Source of the DNA: Buxus sempervirens | Taxonomy: Eukaryota; Streptophyta; Magnoliopsida; Buxales; Buxaceae | DNA length: 64,000 nucleotides | NCBI GenBank assembly: GCA_947561395.2 | Contig: OX387187.1 | Span: 36,065,829-36,129,828 of the forward strand | Direction of reading: 5' to 3' | In this document: positions 12,601 through 24,918 of the stretch, in pieces | How the letters are laid out: every line of letters begins with the position of its first letter | How positions within the stretch are numbered: the first letter of the stretch is position 1 | Made by a program: the position numbers and the translations under genes | Notes under the pieces: model-generated | The model's input: the letters and a program-made list of their open reading frames with translations, nothing else | Database searches by the model: none | Told to the model about the DNA's origin: nothing

Positions 12601-15511
12601 TTTGTGAGAAAAATGTGAAAATATACAATTATGGATTGTGGGAATAATTTTTGAAATTGGGGTCATAGGTTGAGATGGTATGAAATTTTTAAAAAAAAAA
12701 TTATCAATGAAGTTATGAAAGCATTATGGAGGAGTAAATTGATAGCTCAGAAAGACCAAATGGAACACTGATGAAATTGGTGAGAAAGATCTGAAGTACA
12801 TGATTTGACTAAAGATGTAGTTCTTTATAAGTTGGAATGGCTAAAGACAGTTATGGTGATGGCCCCAGTTATTGTAGTAGACTTTGTTCCACTATTGTTG
12901 GCATATATTCATGTGAGTGTGGTATTAGGCTTTGTCAACATGGTCCCCTAGAAACTTTTGATATATATTACAATGTTATGCTGCTTATATCAAAATGAGA
13001 TTTGAATCTGTTGTTGTAGCCTTGTAGGCACTCTAGGATTATCCAGCTAACAATCTAAGATGAGAAGTAAGTAGTTCTTGAAGTTTATGGGCGTCCAAAG
13101 CTCATTAAAAGATCATCTCGTTCAAGTAGCCAAATCCCATTAGAACTGAGTTGGCTTTTCGTAAATTGTATAGAAGATTTTATGAATCTATGATATCTGT
13201 ATTGGTTTTTCTCTGGACTGCTGGCGTTCAGTTTATCTGGAAGTTGTCCCGTTGATGGTTCCATCATAATGAGCTTCTTTATTTCTCCATTTAAGTCAAA
13301 GCTGTTATATGCATAACCTTTGTCGCCGTGCCTAGGCCCTACTTTGCTGGTTAGGGCACCTATTATTTGGAATTGATGTGTTAGGCAGAGTTAAGTTTTG
13401 GCTTTGGTGGCCTACATAATTTTTTAATATTTTTTTTTGTCCAAATCAATATAAAAGAGTATAAAATAGATAACTAAAACATGAATGCAAACATAGGCTG
13501 TAAATGCATTATATAATCATGCTCTTTACATTTGCTTGAATGTTATGCAACAATGAAGAAATTTGTTCAAAGGATGAGCATTCTTGGATGCAAATATTCA
13601 GATAGATTTGTTGGAAGACTGGGAAAGGTTAGATACGAAAGAAATATAGTTGACTGTGTCTAGGTATTTCCCAAGTAGGTGATAATAAAGATGGTCTGGG
13701 CTTTAATGAAGGCTGCAGAGAAGTAGAACTTGAAGGATCTAACAGGAAAGAGGAAGAAGAAAGATGGGAATTTCTTAGAAAGGATTAAGCTACACATAGT
13801 TTGACTGAACATAGAGTGTTTCCTAGATTGGGATAAAAGCTCAGGGTTCATGCTATGGATCCCAAGTAATTAGGACAGAGCATTCTGTTGTAATTGACTG
13901 AATTGCTTGTTAATTGTTTTATGGTTCGATTTTTTTCCCCAAGACAAAGCATTCTGTTGTAATTGACTGAATTGCTTGTAAATTTTTTTATGGTTTGATT
14001 TTTTTCCCCAAGATTTTATCTGGAAATGCAAAAGCAATCTCATGTTTGAGGTGAGCTCATTTGATTGGGTTGGGTTTGTTTAAATATTCTCTAACATCAT
14101 TTTTTGTTTTTTGAGACATTGGGCATTGAAGATGGCTTATTTTTTGAAACCAACTTACTACTGCCAATTTGACCAAAATCCAATCTCAAAATACTATTCT
14201 TGAGACATACACTGTGCTTGACACACACACAAACTGTGTTTGTACACGATGAAAGTTCCTGATAGAAGTTGATGAAAGTTGTTGGTAGGAACTGTTTGTT
14301 CTAGGTAAGCAGAGTTGCATCAATAAAGAGAAGCAATGTGAGGGAACTCTTTTTGTATTGTCCATTTGAAAAGGAAGAGCTGGGTCCATAAGCTTAATAA
14401 TCAACACAGGTTGGTGGTGACTAGATATTCTTGTTGCTAAAGTATTCAGATGGACAGATGTTTTGACTGTACTCTAAATAGATTGGTTTTACAATTTTTG
14501 ATTTTGTTACCCTTATTTTAGGTATTGATGTATGGTTAATATTAGTCGGTAGTAAGCATGGTATGTTATTGCATAGGCTTTTAAAAAATCCAGCTGAAAT
14601 CTGCTCACTTATCCATTTTATATTATCAGTTATGCCAGTAATCCTAGTCTGGATAATTTTCTCTTATTTTTTTGGAGAATGAACATTCATACTATACAAT
14701 CAGTACACATGAGGATTCATGCTAATTGACGTGGTAGTCCATCTAGCTTTATGCGAAGAAGCTTCTAAAGTCAAGAGGATGCAATTTTTGCAATCCTGGA
14801 TTAAGAAAACTTGATTAAGAATGGGTTGTCTGGAGCATATTCTACCCCATTAAAACCACTGATACATAATTTTGCATATGAGATTGCATCAGATATGAAT
14901 ATGGTCCTTGGCATGATCAATTTACCTCTTGTTCAAATTGGACATGTATAGGGTGCTTGTTTTCCCTTAATTTGGATGTGTTGAAAGGTACTAGAAGATG
15001 TCATATAGATGAATGGTAGAACTAATGGGTCTGGTTATAAAATTGAAAGATAAAAAATGCTTACTAAAGCTGAAAAGGCCTAAAGCATATGGGTTGTTTT
15101 TATTTTTTTCAAGAGATCACCCACGCCCTTTCAGTTGATTCATTTAAATTGAAAAATGAAAAGGGGGTGTGGGAGTGGTGTCAAATATCAATCTGAATGT
15201 TTCTGAACAAGATGACTTTTATATTTCTCTGTATGCACGCTGCTTTATTATTGAATAATTCTCCTCGTCTTCATCAGGGTCTGAGATGGTATGCCCGACG
15301 TCTTAGGATAGATGAAGATGGTGATGTTGCAGATGAGTTTCTCAATGAGGTAATAACAGATACATCGACTAGCATGGATGATCGAAGGCCACTTCCCAGC
15401 TTTGAATTGAAGTACAGCACACGACCAGCTAAAGTGAGGAACCAATTTGTAGGGGTTGACGGGAAATTCCACCTGGGCGTAGAGTACCAGGGCAGGTTGC
15501 AGTGGGTGTAA
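9618..15511 (+). CDS. Two-exon gene for a 152-residue plant protein of unknown function
   Basis: Exon 1 is 9618-9842 (75 codons, MGFLRRIAGILGFLKDD) and exon 2 is 15278-15511 (77 codons plus TAA, GLRWYARRLRIDEDGDVADE). The donor CAG|GTAATT and acceptor CATCAG|GGT give phase 0 and one continuous frame. The protein has a basic-hydrophobic N-terminus, an acidic patch around residues 19-30 (EANDEEDDTDD), a central RGFSVQAP segment, and a charged, probably helical, exon-2 start. I see no signal peptide, membrane span or catalytic motif. I do not recognise a characterised family. Clean frame, splice sites and typical plant exon composition argue for a real gene. The single intron is 5.4 kb, very long for so short a coding sequence. 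Confidence 0.8.
9843..15277 (+). other. 5.4 kb intron of the 9618 gene
   Basis: AT-rich, with no recognisable gene or complete transposon. It holds a 25-base tandem duplication near 12362-12412 (TATATAATGTGATGGTGGC twice) and a 69-base tandem duplication at 13879-14016. Confidence 0.65.
13879..14016. repeat. Near-perfect 69-base tandem duplication
   Basis: Both units read AGCATTCTGTTGTAATTGAC then GAATTGCTTGT and end in TTTTTTTCCCCAAGA. The second starts at 13948. The few differences suggest a recent event inside the long intron. Confidence 0.85.
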
Positions 15512-16122
15512 AATGTCTTGTTAAGGTGACAGTTTTGCCCTAGGGGGGAAACATTCTCATAGGAGTGGTGCAAAATACAAAGTTTCTTCATATGAAGGAG
15601 TTGTGGAATCATCCCCCAGTCATGTAAGTGTACCTTTTTCCATTGATTTCTGTTGGGGTTTTGATTCTGTAGACAACTTAGGGATGCAAAGTCATATGGG
15701 ATTGGGAGCTGGAAGTTTTTTCAGAAGACCATTGAACATTTATTTCCAAAAAATTAGATAAATGTAAACACTGCCATTTATATACGGATCAATCATTAAG
15801 ACCTCATTCGTCAAGATCCCAATCAGACGGGAGTAATGATCACAACCTTTCAACTTCTCATCCTTTCTTTTGGTTCTCTCAATATGTGGATATGCTCCTT
15901 ACCAGCACTGGCCATGGCAACGGGGCTCGACCATATTAGCAATACGTGATGATATCTGAAATTCTTACTGTTGATGGTCTCAGAGTAGAAAAAGAAGATC
16001 TGGGCGTGTTTGTTTCGATTTCTTGGTAATGGGATACCATGATAACGAATTCAAGTTGGATTATTGACATTGCGATGGATGATTAGGAATTCAAGTTTAA
16101 CTAGTTTATAATGCATTTACTC
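15512..16122. other. 3' flank of the 9618 gene, no gene seen
   Basis: Probable 3' untranslated sequence followed by unremarkable intergenic DNA. No open frame with a recognisable domain is seen on either strand. Confidence 0.5.
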
Positions 16123-16125
16123 TTA

Positions 16126-17442
16126 GGCTGCGTTTGGGATTGCTTAATTAAGTGCTTTTTCTGACTTTTAGCTTAATAAAGCACTTATTTAAGTTACAAT
16201 CTTGTTTGGTTATCTAAGATGGATCAGTACTTATCCATAAGGAGTAGAGAGAACTACCCATAAGGAGAAGCCTCTCACAGTAGCTTCTCCTCCCACTTAT
16301 TCAATGAATTCCTGATCGGCAACAGTAATTTAGTCAAGTACTCGTCGAGGAAGACAATGAGCTGGAGCTTGAAAGGAAAATCTACTCGAGCAAGATTGAG
16401 AAGGGCAAGGCCTTAGTACAGTGAGATCCATCTCTCTTGATGAGGGGATCCGAACTGGAAACCGTCGATCAGAGTCTCCCAATCTTGCGAGGAGAACTGC
16501 TTTAATGGCTTCTTCATCCTCGAAGAAGAGACCTAGCAAGCTCAAAGAGCCCTTATTCCCCAAGAGAAATCGAATTGAGACATTTTAATGAAGCCATAGA
16601 ATAAAACTATTAAAAAGTCAAGAAGACATTGCTGCTTTTGCGGTCCTGAAACTTCATCTGTTCTTGCTTTCTCCTTAACTAACTGGATTCCAGTATCTTA
16701 AGATCCTTTTCTTGTGGTTCGCTTAGAAGATGAAAGGCGCCATGGATAGTGCTTTGCCAAATCACATCTCACTTGTGTGTAGATTAGTTGAGGAATTTCT
16801 TGAATTTCCCCAATCAGGAGACCTATAATGTTCTAGGATTTTCCCCAATCAGGAGACCTAGATCGTTTGATTTTGATGGAGCTTGGAAAGTTCATCAACA
16901 AAATCCCCACATAGATCGATCATGCAACTAAAACCCCGAAGAATGCTATTAATGTTTCCCTCCTTTACCCATAAAAAATCTTTCTAATTCGTATTTGTTA
17001 ATTAACACAGGCTATTCAATTATGAAATTGGAATACATCTCCTTCAATCCGAAGATGTCCCTGAGCTCAAGCCAAAATAAAACCAGATTAATCCCAAAGA
17101 CGATCATATTTCCTTCCAAGTGATGTCCTCTCTAATTCTCCCTGATGTTCAACTCATCCCCATCGTTGAATAATCCGGTAATATTTCTTCCTACAATCTC
17201 CTCGTGTTGTTGCTAGTAAATGTTCCTGACAAATCTCTCATAGTTATAACTTTTCTGAAATAACATGAATCTCCTCGGCCGGTGGGTTTGTTGGCATCTG
17301 ATGGAGTAATAGATGGAGCAATACCAAATGCTATTCTCTTCGATCTAAATAAGCAATAGCTTACAGCTGTGGATAAGGCCTTCAACCAAAAGACTTGCTT
17401 ATAAGTGCTCATCCATAAGCAAAAACAAGGCCAAACGCCACC
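16126..17442. mobile_element. Non-autonomous PIF/Harbinger-like element, 1.3 kb
   Basis: The left end is GGCTGCGTTTGG and the right end, inverted, is GGTGGCGTTTGG. Both are flanked by the trinucleotide TTA (16123-16125 and 17443-17445). A 3-base TTA/TAA target duplication with GG..GTTTGG ends is the hallmark of PIF/Harbinger and Tourist elements. No transposase frame is visible inside, so it would need help to move. It could also be a long Tourist-like MITE that captured local sequence. Confidence 0.6.
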
Positions 17443-17649
17443 TTAAATTGTTAAATTTATTGTTATAAGCTATAAGCCTTAATTATCCTAAACTTATTCC
17501 TATATCTTTATTTGATATTATCTTCCAATTAATAAAAATATCATCTATTTTAGAAGATTAATTTGAAAAGAGAGAACCGTAAGATAGATATGAATTAAGT
17601 TAAAGATAAGGAAAAAAAACAAATATCATCTATTTTAGAAAATTATTAA

Positions 17650-19975
17650 TTACAAATAAATTATTTTAATGTGGGGTCCAAAAGGACAAATAAATAATGT
17701 AAGCACGAGAAGATATATTTTCCATATATAATATTTTATTAAATAATGTAAAATATATATTACTTTCTTTAAATTTTAAAAAGTACAAAAACATAGAAAA
17801 AAGTAATAAGAAAAAATGTATTTTTAATTAAGAAAAAAAATTTTAATTTAAAAATTTTGATAATTTACTTATATTGTTGTACGAAATATTGATCTAGCGG
17901 ATAATTGACAATGAGTATACATATATTTAATTTAAATAATGGGTTGCTTGTTGAGAATTATAAATTAATGATACTTCTTAAAATAGTTGATAATTAGTGT
18001 CATGAGGGGAGTAATTCCTATCACTCTTGTCACTCCCATAATCTCACTTTTAATCCCCAGAACAATAAAATGGTTTCATTTCCGTACTCATTTGATCATT
18101 TATGAAAAAGATATGACCAATGAGTTATAAGTTATCCAAAAAGGTAACTGAACAATAATTTCCTCTTAATGTTCAGTACTAAGATTTTTATTTTCCCTTA
18201 AAGTTTCACTAAAAACCGAGTTTTAGTGATACTTTTTTAAAGTAACCTATGTTGAGTTACCTAATTATTGGTAATTGGAAAGCAGTGATTTTTTTTTATA
18301 ATAATTGAGAACAATATCATTTTACTATGCAGTTTTTCTAAAAATACTCTCACTTCTTAACCTAATTAAAAGATAATAATGAGCGTATTTTTGGAAGACA
18401 TAAATAGCAAAATGACATTCATTCTCAATTATTTTAAAAAGTCACTGCTTTCAAATTACAAAGAATTAGGTGACTTAATCTGGATTATATTTTAAGAAAA
18501 TCACTAAAACCAATTTCCCATAAATTTATCACGCGAGAACGGTAATTAATCCAACAAAGAGTACATGATAATTATTAATATATATTATTGTTATTAAATA
18601 TATATTAATATTATTTATATTAATAGATCCAATAAATAAATTTATTTTAATATGGGCCCAAAAAGGCTATTGGAGAAAGAAAGGGATGTCCATGTGGAGG
18701 AGAGAGAATGTAGTTCTAGTTAAAGATAGTTATGGCAATTAGAGAATGCTAGCAAGGGTGCATGTACTGCACGTGGAGAGAGGGAATAGGGAGAGGAGTA
18801 GTGGGGGAGCAGTTACAAACTAACTGGGTTTGAACAAAAATGCTAAGTTTAGACAGGTATAGCCCTGTATTATTGAAACCCTAGACTGCGCAAGGCATGG
18901 GCATTTTTGGGAAATAAGTGAATTCTTGATTTCAAATAAATTATTTTAATGTGGGGCCCAAAAGGGTCATTCAAATAAATTATTTTAATGTGGGGCCCAA
19001 AAGGGTCATTTGATTTCAAATAAATTATTAAATAACACGTTATTAAATAATTTATAAAATGTCTTTACTATTAAAATAATATAGTAACATATATTTAACA
19101 ATTTTTAATATGATATTAACATATATTTTATAATATATGTTTAGTTGTTAAATATATTATGTTATATGTTTAGTGGGAACACTTTTTTCTTAATAATAAT
19201 ATTATGATTCTTATTAGAAACATATCTTAACGTTATATTAATTGTATGATATTTCGATAATATCTTCCAATTAATAAAACCTAAATTTGTAAATAAGAGA
19301 TATTTATAATATCTAATTTGAAATTAAAGATTTTATAGAAACTTAAAATAATATATTTAACAAATACGATAATATATTCCACCTTAAATTTAAATTAAAC
19401 ATATATAACAGAACTTTAAATTATTTTTTCTCATTTTAAATAAACTCTACAATTTAGACGATAATATATGTTCTTTTTAAAATGGTTATCATAATTTAGA
19501 TAATATATGTTCTTTTTAAGTTACTTTGTCATTTTATTTTGAGCATGATTATCTTGGTAAAAAAATTTCTTTTAAGCACGTTTATTTAGGACTCTACTTT
19601 ACTATATATGAGTTAAATTATGTTTTCCTGCGAGCTGGGAAGTAAATCTTTCTGAAATTTTTTTGATTATTTGAAAATAGAGAAGTTATGGGTTTCTAGG
19701 ACTCTAAAAAGATAAGGATTAATTGAAGAAAGGTATGATGTCAATGTGGAGGTAAGATGTATATTAAGAAATTATTTATTTTATGTGGGGTCCAAAAGAA
19801 ATTTTTTTTATTATTTTGAAAATAAAGAAGTTATGGGTTTTTAGGACTTTGAAATGATAAGGATTAATTGGAGAAAGATATAATGTCCATGTGGAGGTAA
19901 GATGTATGTATTTTAATGTGGGGTCCAAAAGGACAATTGGAGAAAGAAGAAGATGTCCACGTGGGGGAGAGAGAA
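17650..19975. repeat. Dispersed array of a TTTTAATGTGGGGTCCAAAAGG motif
   Basis: At least six copies: about 17663, 18645 (diverged), 18943, 18978, 19772 and 19911. Several are followed by GGAGAAAGA and then ATGTCCATGTGGAGG-type sequence. The surrounding 2.3 kb is extremely AT-rich and gene-free. The copies look like broken pieces of one amplified repeat. Confidence 0.7.
18193..18525. mobile_element. Inverted-repeat MITE, about 330 bases
   Basis: The left arm (TTTTAGTGATACTTTTTTAA, then AATTGGAAAGCAGTGA) is mirrored by the right arm, whose inverse reads TTTTAGTGATTTTCTTAAAA then AATTTGAAAGCAGTGA. Related arms with GGGAAAATTA and TTTTAGTGAT occur at 26804-26969, 27735-28033, 37090-37440 and, as a half, 42000-42115, so this is a local MITE family. 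Confidence 0.65.
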
Positions 19976-20246
19976 GATGGTGTTTCTGTACTTTGCTTTA
20001 CCATATATATATATATATATCTATACTATATATAACGTGAGGCGCCCCCTTGGGAAGCGTGCCTAAAACAATTTATAACTTTCCCAAAATGCCCATCCCC
20101 TACATAGTTTGGTTTCAATAATACAAGGCTATATCCATCTCAATTCAACATTTTTGTACAAAAATAGTTAGTTTGCAACTGCCCCCACTTCTCCTCTCTC
20201 TCTCTTTCTCTATTCTCTCTCTCCCCACTTCTCCTCTCTCCTACTA

Positions 20247-20247
<1 letters not shown>

Positions 20248-20285
<38 letters not shown>
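20248..20285. repeat. (TA)n microsatellite
   Basis: Uninterrupted TA dinucleotides lie just 5' of the shared block. Two other TA/AT runs occur at about 32383-32411 and 39058-39082. Confidence 0.95.
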
Positions 20286-20287
<2 letters not shown>

Positions 20288-20415
20288 TGGGATTAATGAT
20301 GATTTAAGTAGCTAACCCTAATTCGTATCTTATTGGAGGTGAGATAGATGATACGGAATTCAAGTTGGGTTAGGCCGATGAGGAATTCAAGTTGGATTAG
20401 GATTCTCCTTGCCTA

Positions 20416-21551
20416 AAGGGGGTTTTTCGCTACGGGGCAAGGGGGATTTTCACGCCGGTGAGCGACTCTTAATTCTGGAAGGCATGATAGGGGGGTTTTG
20501 TTGCTGCGGGGAAAGGGGTTTTTTCCGCTTAGGGTTTTGAAAAGCTCGCCGTCCTTTCCGCTTAGGGTTTTGAAAGAGGGGTTCGTGAGGGGCTTCCCTG
20601 TTTGCTCGAAAGTCTTCTCTCTGTGGGGGTTTTCGAAGGTTCCATTCTTTGGAGGGATTTTTTGTCTCTTTGAATATTTTCTGCAGGGTGGTCGCAAGGG
20701 TTTCTGCAGGGGTTTGTTCCCTACATCAGCTTGCTCTTCGGTAGGGATGCTAACGGCAGGCGAAAGCGAGGATAGTGATGAAAATGGCAGGGATGATGAA
20801 GAAGGCAAGTTCCCATGTTTGAATGGGTTCATTTGGTGGTTGTGTTGGTTATGTGTAAAGATCCTAGAGATCTTCTACCCCAACCCCACTTTCCCCAAAT
20901 GAACGGCGTCAACCAAAGGGAGCTTGCTTCTACTGCTTCTCCGTTTTTTGGCTTGCTGTTTGTGACAAAGTTTCAACCTAGAGCTCAGATGAAGGTTACA
21001 GCATTTACCTTTTTTGTGGTAGTGTTACCTCTTAGGAATCACCCTTGTCCTTTTTGCGGGATTGTCTGAGAGAACTCCAAGTTTGGTGTTAGTTATTGTT
21101 TTTTAGGTTTATCTGTATTTAGTTTGAAGGTGCAGGATACTATTGGTGTTGTAGTCCTGTCTTGTTTGCAGCAGTGTTTTGTTCGGGGTTGTGCCGGAGT
21201 TCTCGGCATAACCTCATTCGCCGTCTGGTTTCCACAGCTGATGGCCCCCCCCCCCCCCCCCCCCCCTTCCGAGGGATTATCAATCCACCTAGTTGCGGAC
21301 CCTTCTTTAGGCTTTTCTGACGGTCTACTGTTGGGAGTGATGGTTTCGTCCATTTGCCTAATCTTTTTTATGAAAACTGTTGCAAGTAAGCGTTGGAGTA
21401 TGGCATCCATGGTGGTTTACCTTTTTATCAGTTATGGTAATATTTTGGATGTTTTTCAAGTTAGTTGGGATGTAATTGATCTGGATGTATCTCTGATTCA
21501 CATTAATGAAATCGATTAGCCTGGCTTCGTATCAAAAAAAAAAAAAAAAAA
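20416..21551 (+). mobile_element. Poly(A) retroposon (LINE-like or retrocopy) with 16-base target duplication
   Basis: The insert is flanked by GGATTCTCCTTGCCTA at 20400-20415 and 21552-21567 and ends in a run of about 19 A (21533-21551), the signature of target-primed reverse transcription. The paralogous block near 38647 carries the same GGATTCTCCTTGCCTATAAA uninterrupted, which serves as an empty site. Open frames inside (20498-20902, 21124-21519) have no reverse transcriptase, endonuclease or other domain I recognise. The 3' tail (ATTAATGAAATCGATTAGCC just before the A run) resembles plant L1 tails. I call it a LINE-derived or retrocopied non-autonomous insert. An internal C homopolymer lies at 21245-21266. 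Confidence 0.75.
21245..21266. repeat. Poly(C) homopolymer, 22 bases or more
   Basis: An unbroken C run inside the retroposon. Its complement is a G tract. Length is likely variable or subject to sequencing error. Confidence 0.9.
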
Positions 21552-21969
21552 GGATTCTCCTTGCCTATAAAACAAGTCTAATATCCCATACCTAGTTCAG
21601 AAACTGTTCCTTCTCTAAAACCCTATTTAAAGCTACAGAGAAAAAAAAAATCTTTGAATTGAAGTACGTATGGTTTAGTTTCATTATTCTAAATCATAAC
21701 TCCGCTTACAATTACACGAATAATCAATGCCTAATTTGCAGAAAAATCAATTTTTACTTGTGCATTAATTTTTTAAATGTATCAGCGGGAACAATTTTGA
21801 ACTATCCAGATTTTAAATGAATAGGCAGAGTTTGGACTATTTTAACCCTATATTCGTGATGCATTTAAACGAACCGTAAGTGTTTTTTGGGAACTTGTGC
21901 ATAGTTTTTGGCACACTTCCCAAGGGGATTATTCTCCTTATATATAGTATTATATAGTATATGGATATA

Positions 21970-22335
21970 GCATACATTTGTGTTTATCTCTGTGGATCCG
22001 CAAATTGGGCCATCTTAAGGCGACCATAGACCATTGGGCATCTGAGCTAATACTCAATTTTCTTTACAGGTTTCAAGCCCAAGATTCCCCTACCATAACA
22101 AGCTACATAAGGGCTTAGTTTTCCAAGATTTTAGTCATGTTAACAGCCTCAATACAGTGGGATTAACTCTGCCGAAGAGGGAAGAGGATTAGCATTTGTT
22201 GCTTAAGGACAAAAGTGGGATTAAAGAAGGCACAAGTGGGCCCATTAACCAAAACTCTATATCCAACAGAGGTTTTGCATAAGCTAAAGTAAACATTGAC
22301 TAAAACCAACTGTGTTCAAGGCTTTTTTTAAGGGA
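21970..22335 (+). repeat. NAC downstream block P, copy A, no NAC gene attached
   Basis: Starts with GTGTTTATCTCTGTGGATCC and runs through GGGCCATCTTAAG, ACTCAATTTTCTTTACAGG and GGGCCCATTAACCAAAA to GTGTTCAAGGCTTTTTT. The same block follows the NAC genes (44060-44345 minus, 49660-49990 minus, 51045-51440 plus) and recurs at 39216-39846 and 50175-50400. This copy is adjacent to MULE-like sequence rather than a NAC gene. Confidence 0.75.
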
Positions 22336-23463
22336 AAATTTCAAATACGACTGTCTTTGGGAAAGTTATTACAAAAACAAACGTTGAAAAGTCTTTCCTA
22401 CAAAAACCACCTGCTTTTTAAAATAAATTTCAAAGTGGTTCAAAAACACTGTAGCAAATTGCAAACATCCCAAATTGCCCTTCCCTCTTCGTTCGACTGA
22501 AACACCCATCGGTTCATCTTCTCATTTTTGCAAAGCGATTAGGTGCGAAACCATGAGCGATACAACGAACCCCAGAGCGACGGCGAGGCTTGTTCTCGGC
22601 GTTGGGCGACAACCGCTGTCATCACTAACGCTTCCGATTGAGAGGGGTTTACCGACATTGTCATCTCTTTCGTCTCTCGTTTGTAGGAGGTCACCGGCGC
22701 TTGAGATCTGGTGGAAGCGGTTATAGTGTGCCATTTGCTTCTGTCTGTCGGAGAAGAAAACGGCGGTAGAGAGCCTTGACGAAGCACTTCAGCCAGACAT
22801 TTCCCGTGTTAGAGGTTGTGAACGAATCTCCTCAAGGTAAGAACCGATTGTCCCTAATTTGTTTGCTTTTTAGAATGAAAATTTTTTGGTCTACATTTTT
22901 GTTAGGTTTCCATCCATGATGTGGTACATTTCGTTTAGTTGTGGATAATCTAACCTTAGTCTCTGAATCGATGCATTTCAAATGCTTGAAGAAATTTTCG
23001 AATGAATCGGAACGTGAACACCATGTAATTTTGGATATGGTGTTCGTAATGCCCATTTTTTAATAAAAAAGTTCAGTTGAATGGTGGATTCGACACACCC
23101 ATTTTATTTGTATTATTTTCTTTGTGATTGCAAGGATGCTATTAATGGTATGGGAAGATATGTAACATCTTGGATTTGCAGTATCTTACTTATTAATGTG
23201 GTTTTCCTAATTTCCCATATTTTGTTATTTGTTGTGGTTCATCTTGATTGTTTTATTTGAGTTGTCTAATTTTTGTGGCATTTTATGTGCTGTTTTACTG
23301 TGCTTTATTTCTTGCCATGATAACTGTTGTGAATTAGCTTGGCTTTCTGTGTAAGATTGAGTTTCAATTTATTTTAGGCATATTATATTGGATTATTCAA
23401 TGGTGTGATTGTATGCATTAATTATTTGGCTTGGTGTTTTATTTTGATTTGTTTTGTATTATG

Positions 23464-23741
23464 CATGGTCCGGCTTGTTTTGAGTGGATCTGCTTGGTTA
23501 TGTTAGGTTGAGGCTGCTTAGATGCTCTTGGTTTGCTCTATGATTAGTCTCTATTATCGTTTACCTATGCATCAGGGCATTCATTTGGGAGCATAAAACT
23601 CATGGTCCGGCTTGTTTTGAGTGGATCTGCTTGGTTATGTTAGGTTGAGGCTGCTTAGATGCTCTTGGTTTGCTCTGTGATTAGTCTCTATTATCGATTA
23701 CCTGTGCGCCAAGGCATTCATGAGTGTTGGAAGCATAAAAC
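23464..23741. repeat. 137-base near-perfect tandem duplication
   Basis: Both units start CATGGTCCGGCTTGTTTTGA (23464 and 23601) and end near GCATAAAACT. The second differs at few positions apart from a short change near its end. It lies inside the MULE-derived stretch. Confidence 0.9.
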
Positions 23742-24618
23742 TTCTTCCCCTATATTCCTCTGCTCTTGTATGCCTTGTTTCTCTTGTACTTTTGGTGGTG
23801 GTGAGCTTTTTGGGCGGATTGAGAGATTGGGAGCTCGCTTCGATTATTTGTGTTTTTGGTGCTTTTCTCCTTGATGTAAGCTTCAACATTTTCTTGGATT
23901 TATATGTAAATATGGTTAAACAGTGAAGTGTGTTCCGTTTCACTTGATTTTTGGGGAATAGTTTTAGGTTCTTCTACAACTGACTTCTAGTGTCTTTGGA
24001 GGAAATTCTTCAATCCTCTCCTTTGTTTTCTTATACATTCAAGAACCACTTATTTGGATACGAATCACATGCAAGTTCTATCTTAATTTACTTTATTTAT
24101 ACTACTATTGAAACAACGTAGATAAATTAAACAAGAAGGAAGATGCTTACAATAATAGATAAGTTAGATTTAACATAAAGCAAGATTGATGTATCCTTAC
24201 TTTATTCTTACAAGACGCCAACGAGGTACGAAGCAACGGGTGTCGTTAAAACTGTGCCTTGTACAATGTCGAGAACATCTATGGTCCTCGCAAGTTCCCT
24301 TATATAGGTCGGTCTTTGAGTATAAAGGATGTTTCTTTGTGAAATATGCTTGCACAAACATGGGACCCATATCTTTTGTCATATCTAAGATAAAATTCAT
24401 ATTATTCTATATTTTTATTAACGTATTTTCCTCTCTTTACTATTCAGTTCATATGTTTGATTTTGACCAAGTTGATTAAGGTGCTCATGGTATAGGTTTG
24501 TGTGGGTAGATAATTGATAGCCTAAATTGTTATTTCGAGTAGTTTATATTAATCATGCATTTGCTCACCTTGTTAACATGTTATATGGAGTGTAATATGC
24601 CACAACCACCCCCGGAGA

Positions 24619-24918
24619 ATTCGTTGTTTTGCTACTTTCATATAGATGGAGAGATAGTTATAAAGCAAGATAAGTCTGTATCATACCGGGGAGGGGGGGA
24701 GTCGTTTAGATGGATTCAATATAAGTGGTAATACATAGTACGATCAATTTGTAAGTGATGTCTGTAATTTATTTGAGATATCTCTGGTGGGTTTGTTTAT
24801 GAAGTACTCCCTTATGTACAATAAGAGTGCATTACTTCCACTTACTGGTACATTCTTCGATTGTCAGGAGGTGGCTAGTCGGCTAAAGCACATGCAGAAA
24901 AAGTTACAAATAAAGGTA
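24619..24918 (+). pseudogene. MULE transposase N-terminal fragment, broken
   Basis: The translation contains CYFHIDGEIV...SVSYRGG and then, after a frameshift and a TAG, YDQFVSDVCNLFEISL followed by YNKSALLPLT. This matches the N-terminal region of plant MuDRA-type transposases (a hydrophobic strand, a YRGG segment, a short Y-D-x-F-x-S-x-V helix, and a L-x-P-L strand). At least one frameshift near 24717 and one in-frame stop break it. The central DDE transposase domain is not found downstream. It is a non-functional relic. Confidence 0.65.

Larger units (their letters stand above)
20021..21957. mobile_element. Element bounded by inverted copies of the TCTATACTATATATAA terminus
   Basis: The left end at 20021 reads TCTATACTATATATAACG and then CCCTTGGGAAGCGTGCC. 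The right end, read on minus from about 21957, carries ACTATATATAAGGAGAAT then CCCCTTGGGAAGTGTGCC. Between them is a block shared with 38520-38795, 44658-44965 and 50590-50892 (AAGTAGCTAA, TGCCTATAAAACAAGTCTAA). The block is interrupted by a retroposon. The inverted ends could mean a terminal-inverted-repeat element or two abutting Helitron-like 5' ends. Confidence 0.45.

Noticed and set aside
20413-21519. Four overlapping open frames inside the retroposon
   Set aside because: Frames on both strands overlap each other, contain low-complexity runs and show no known domain.
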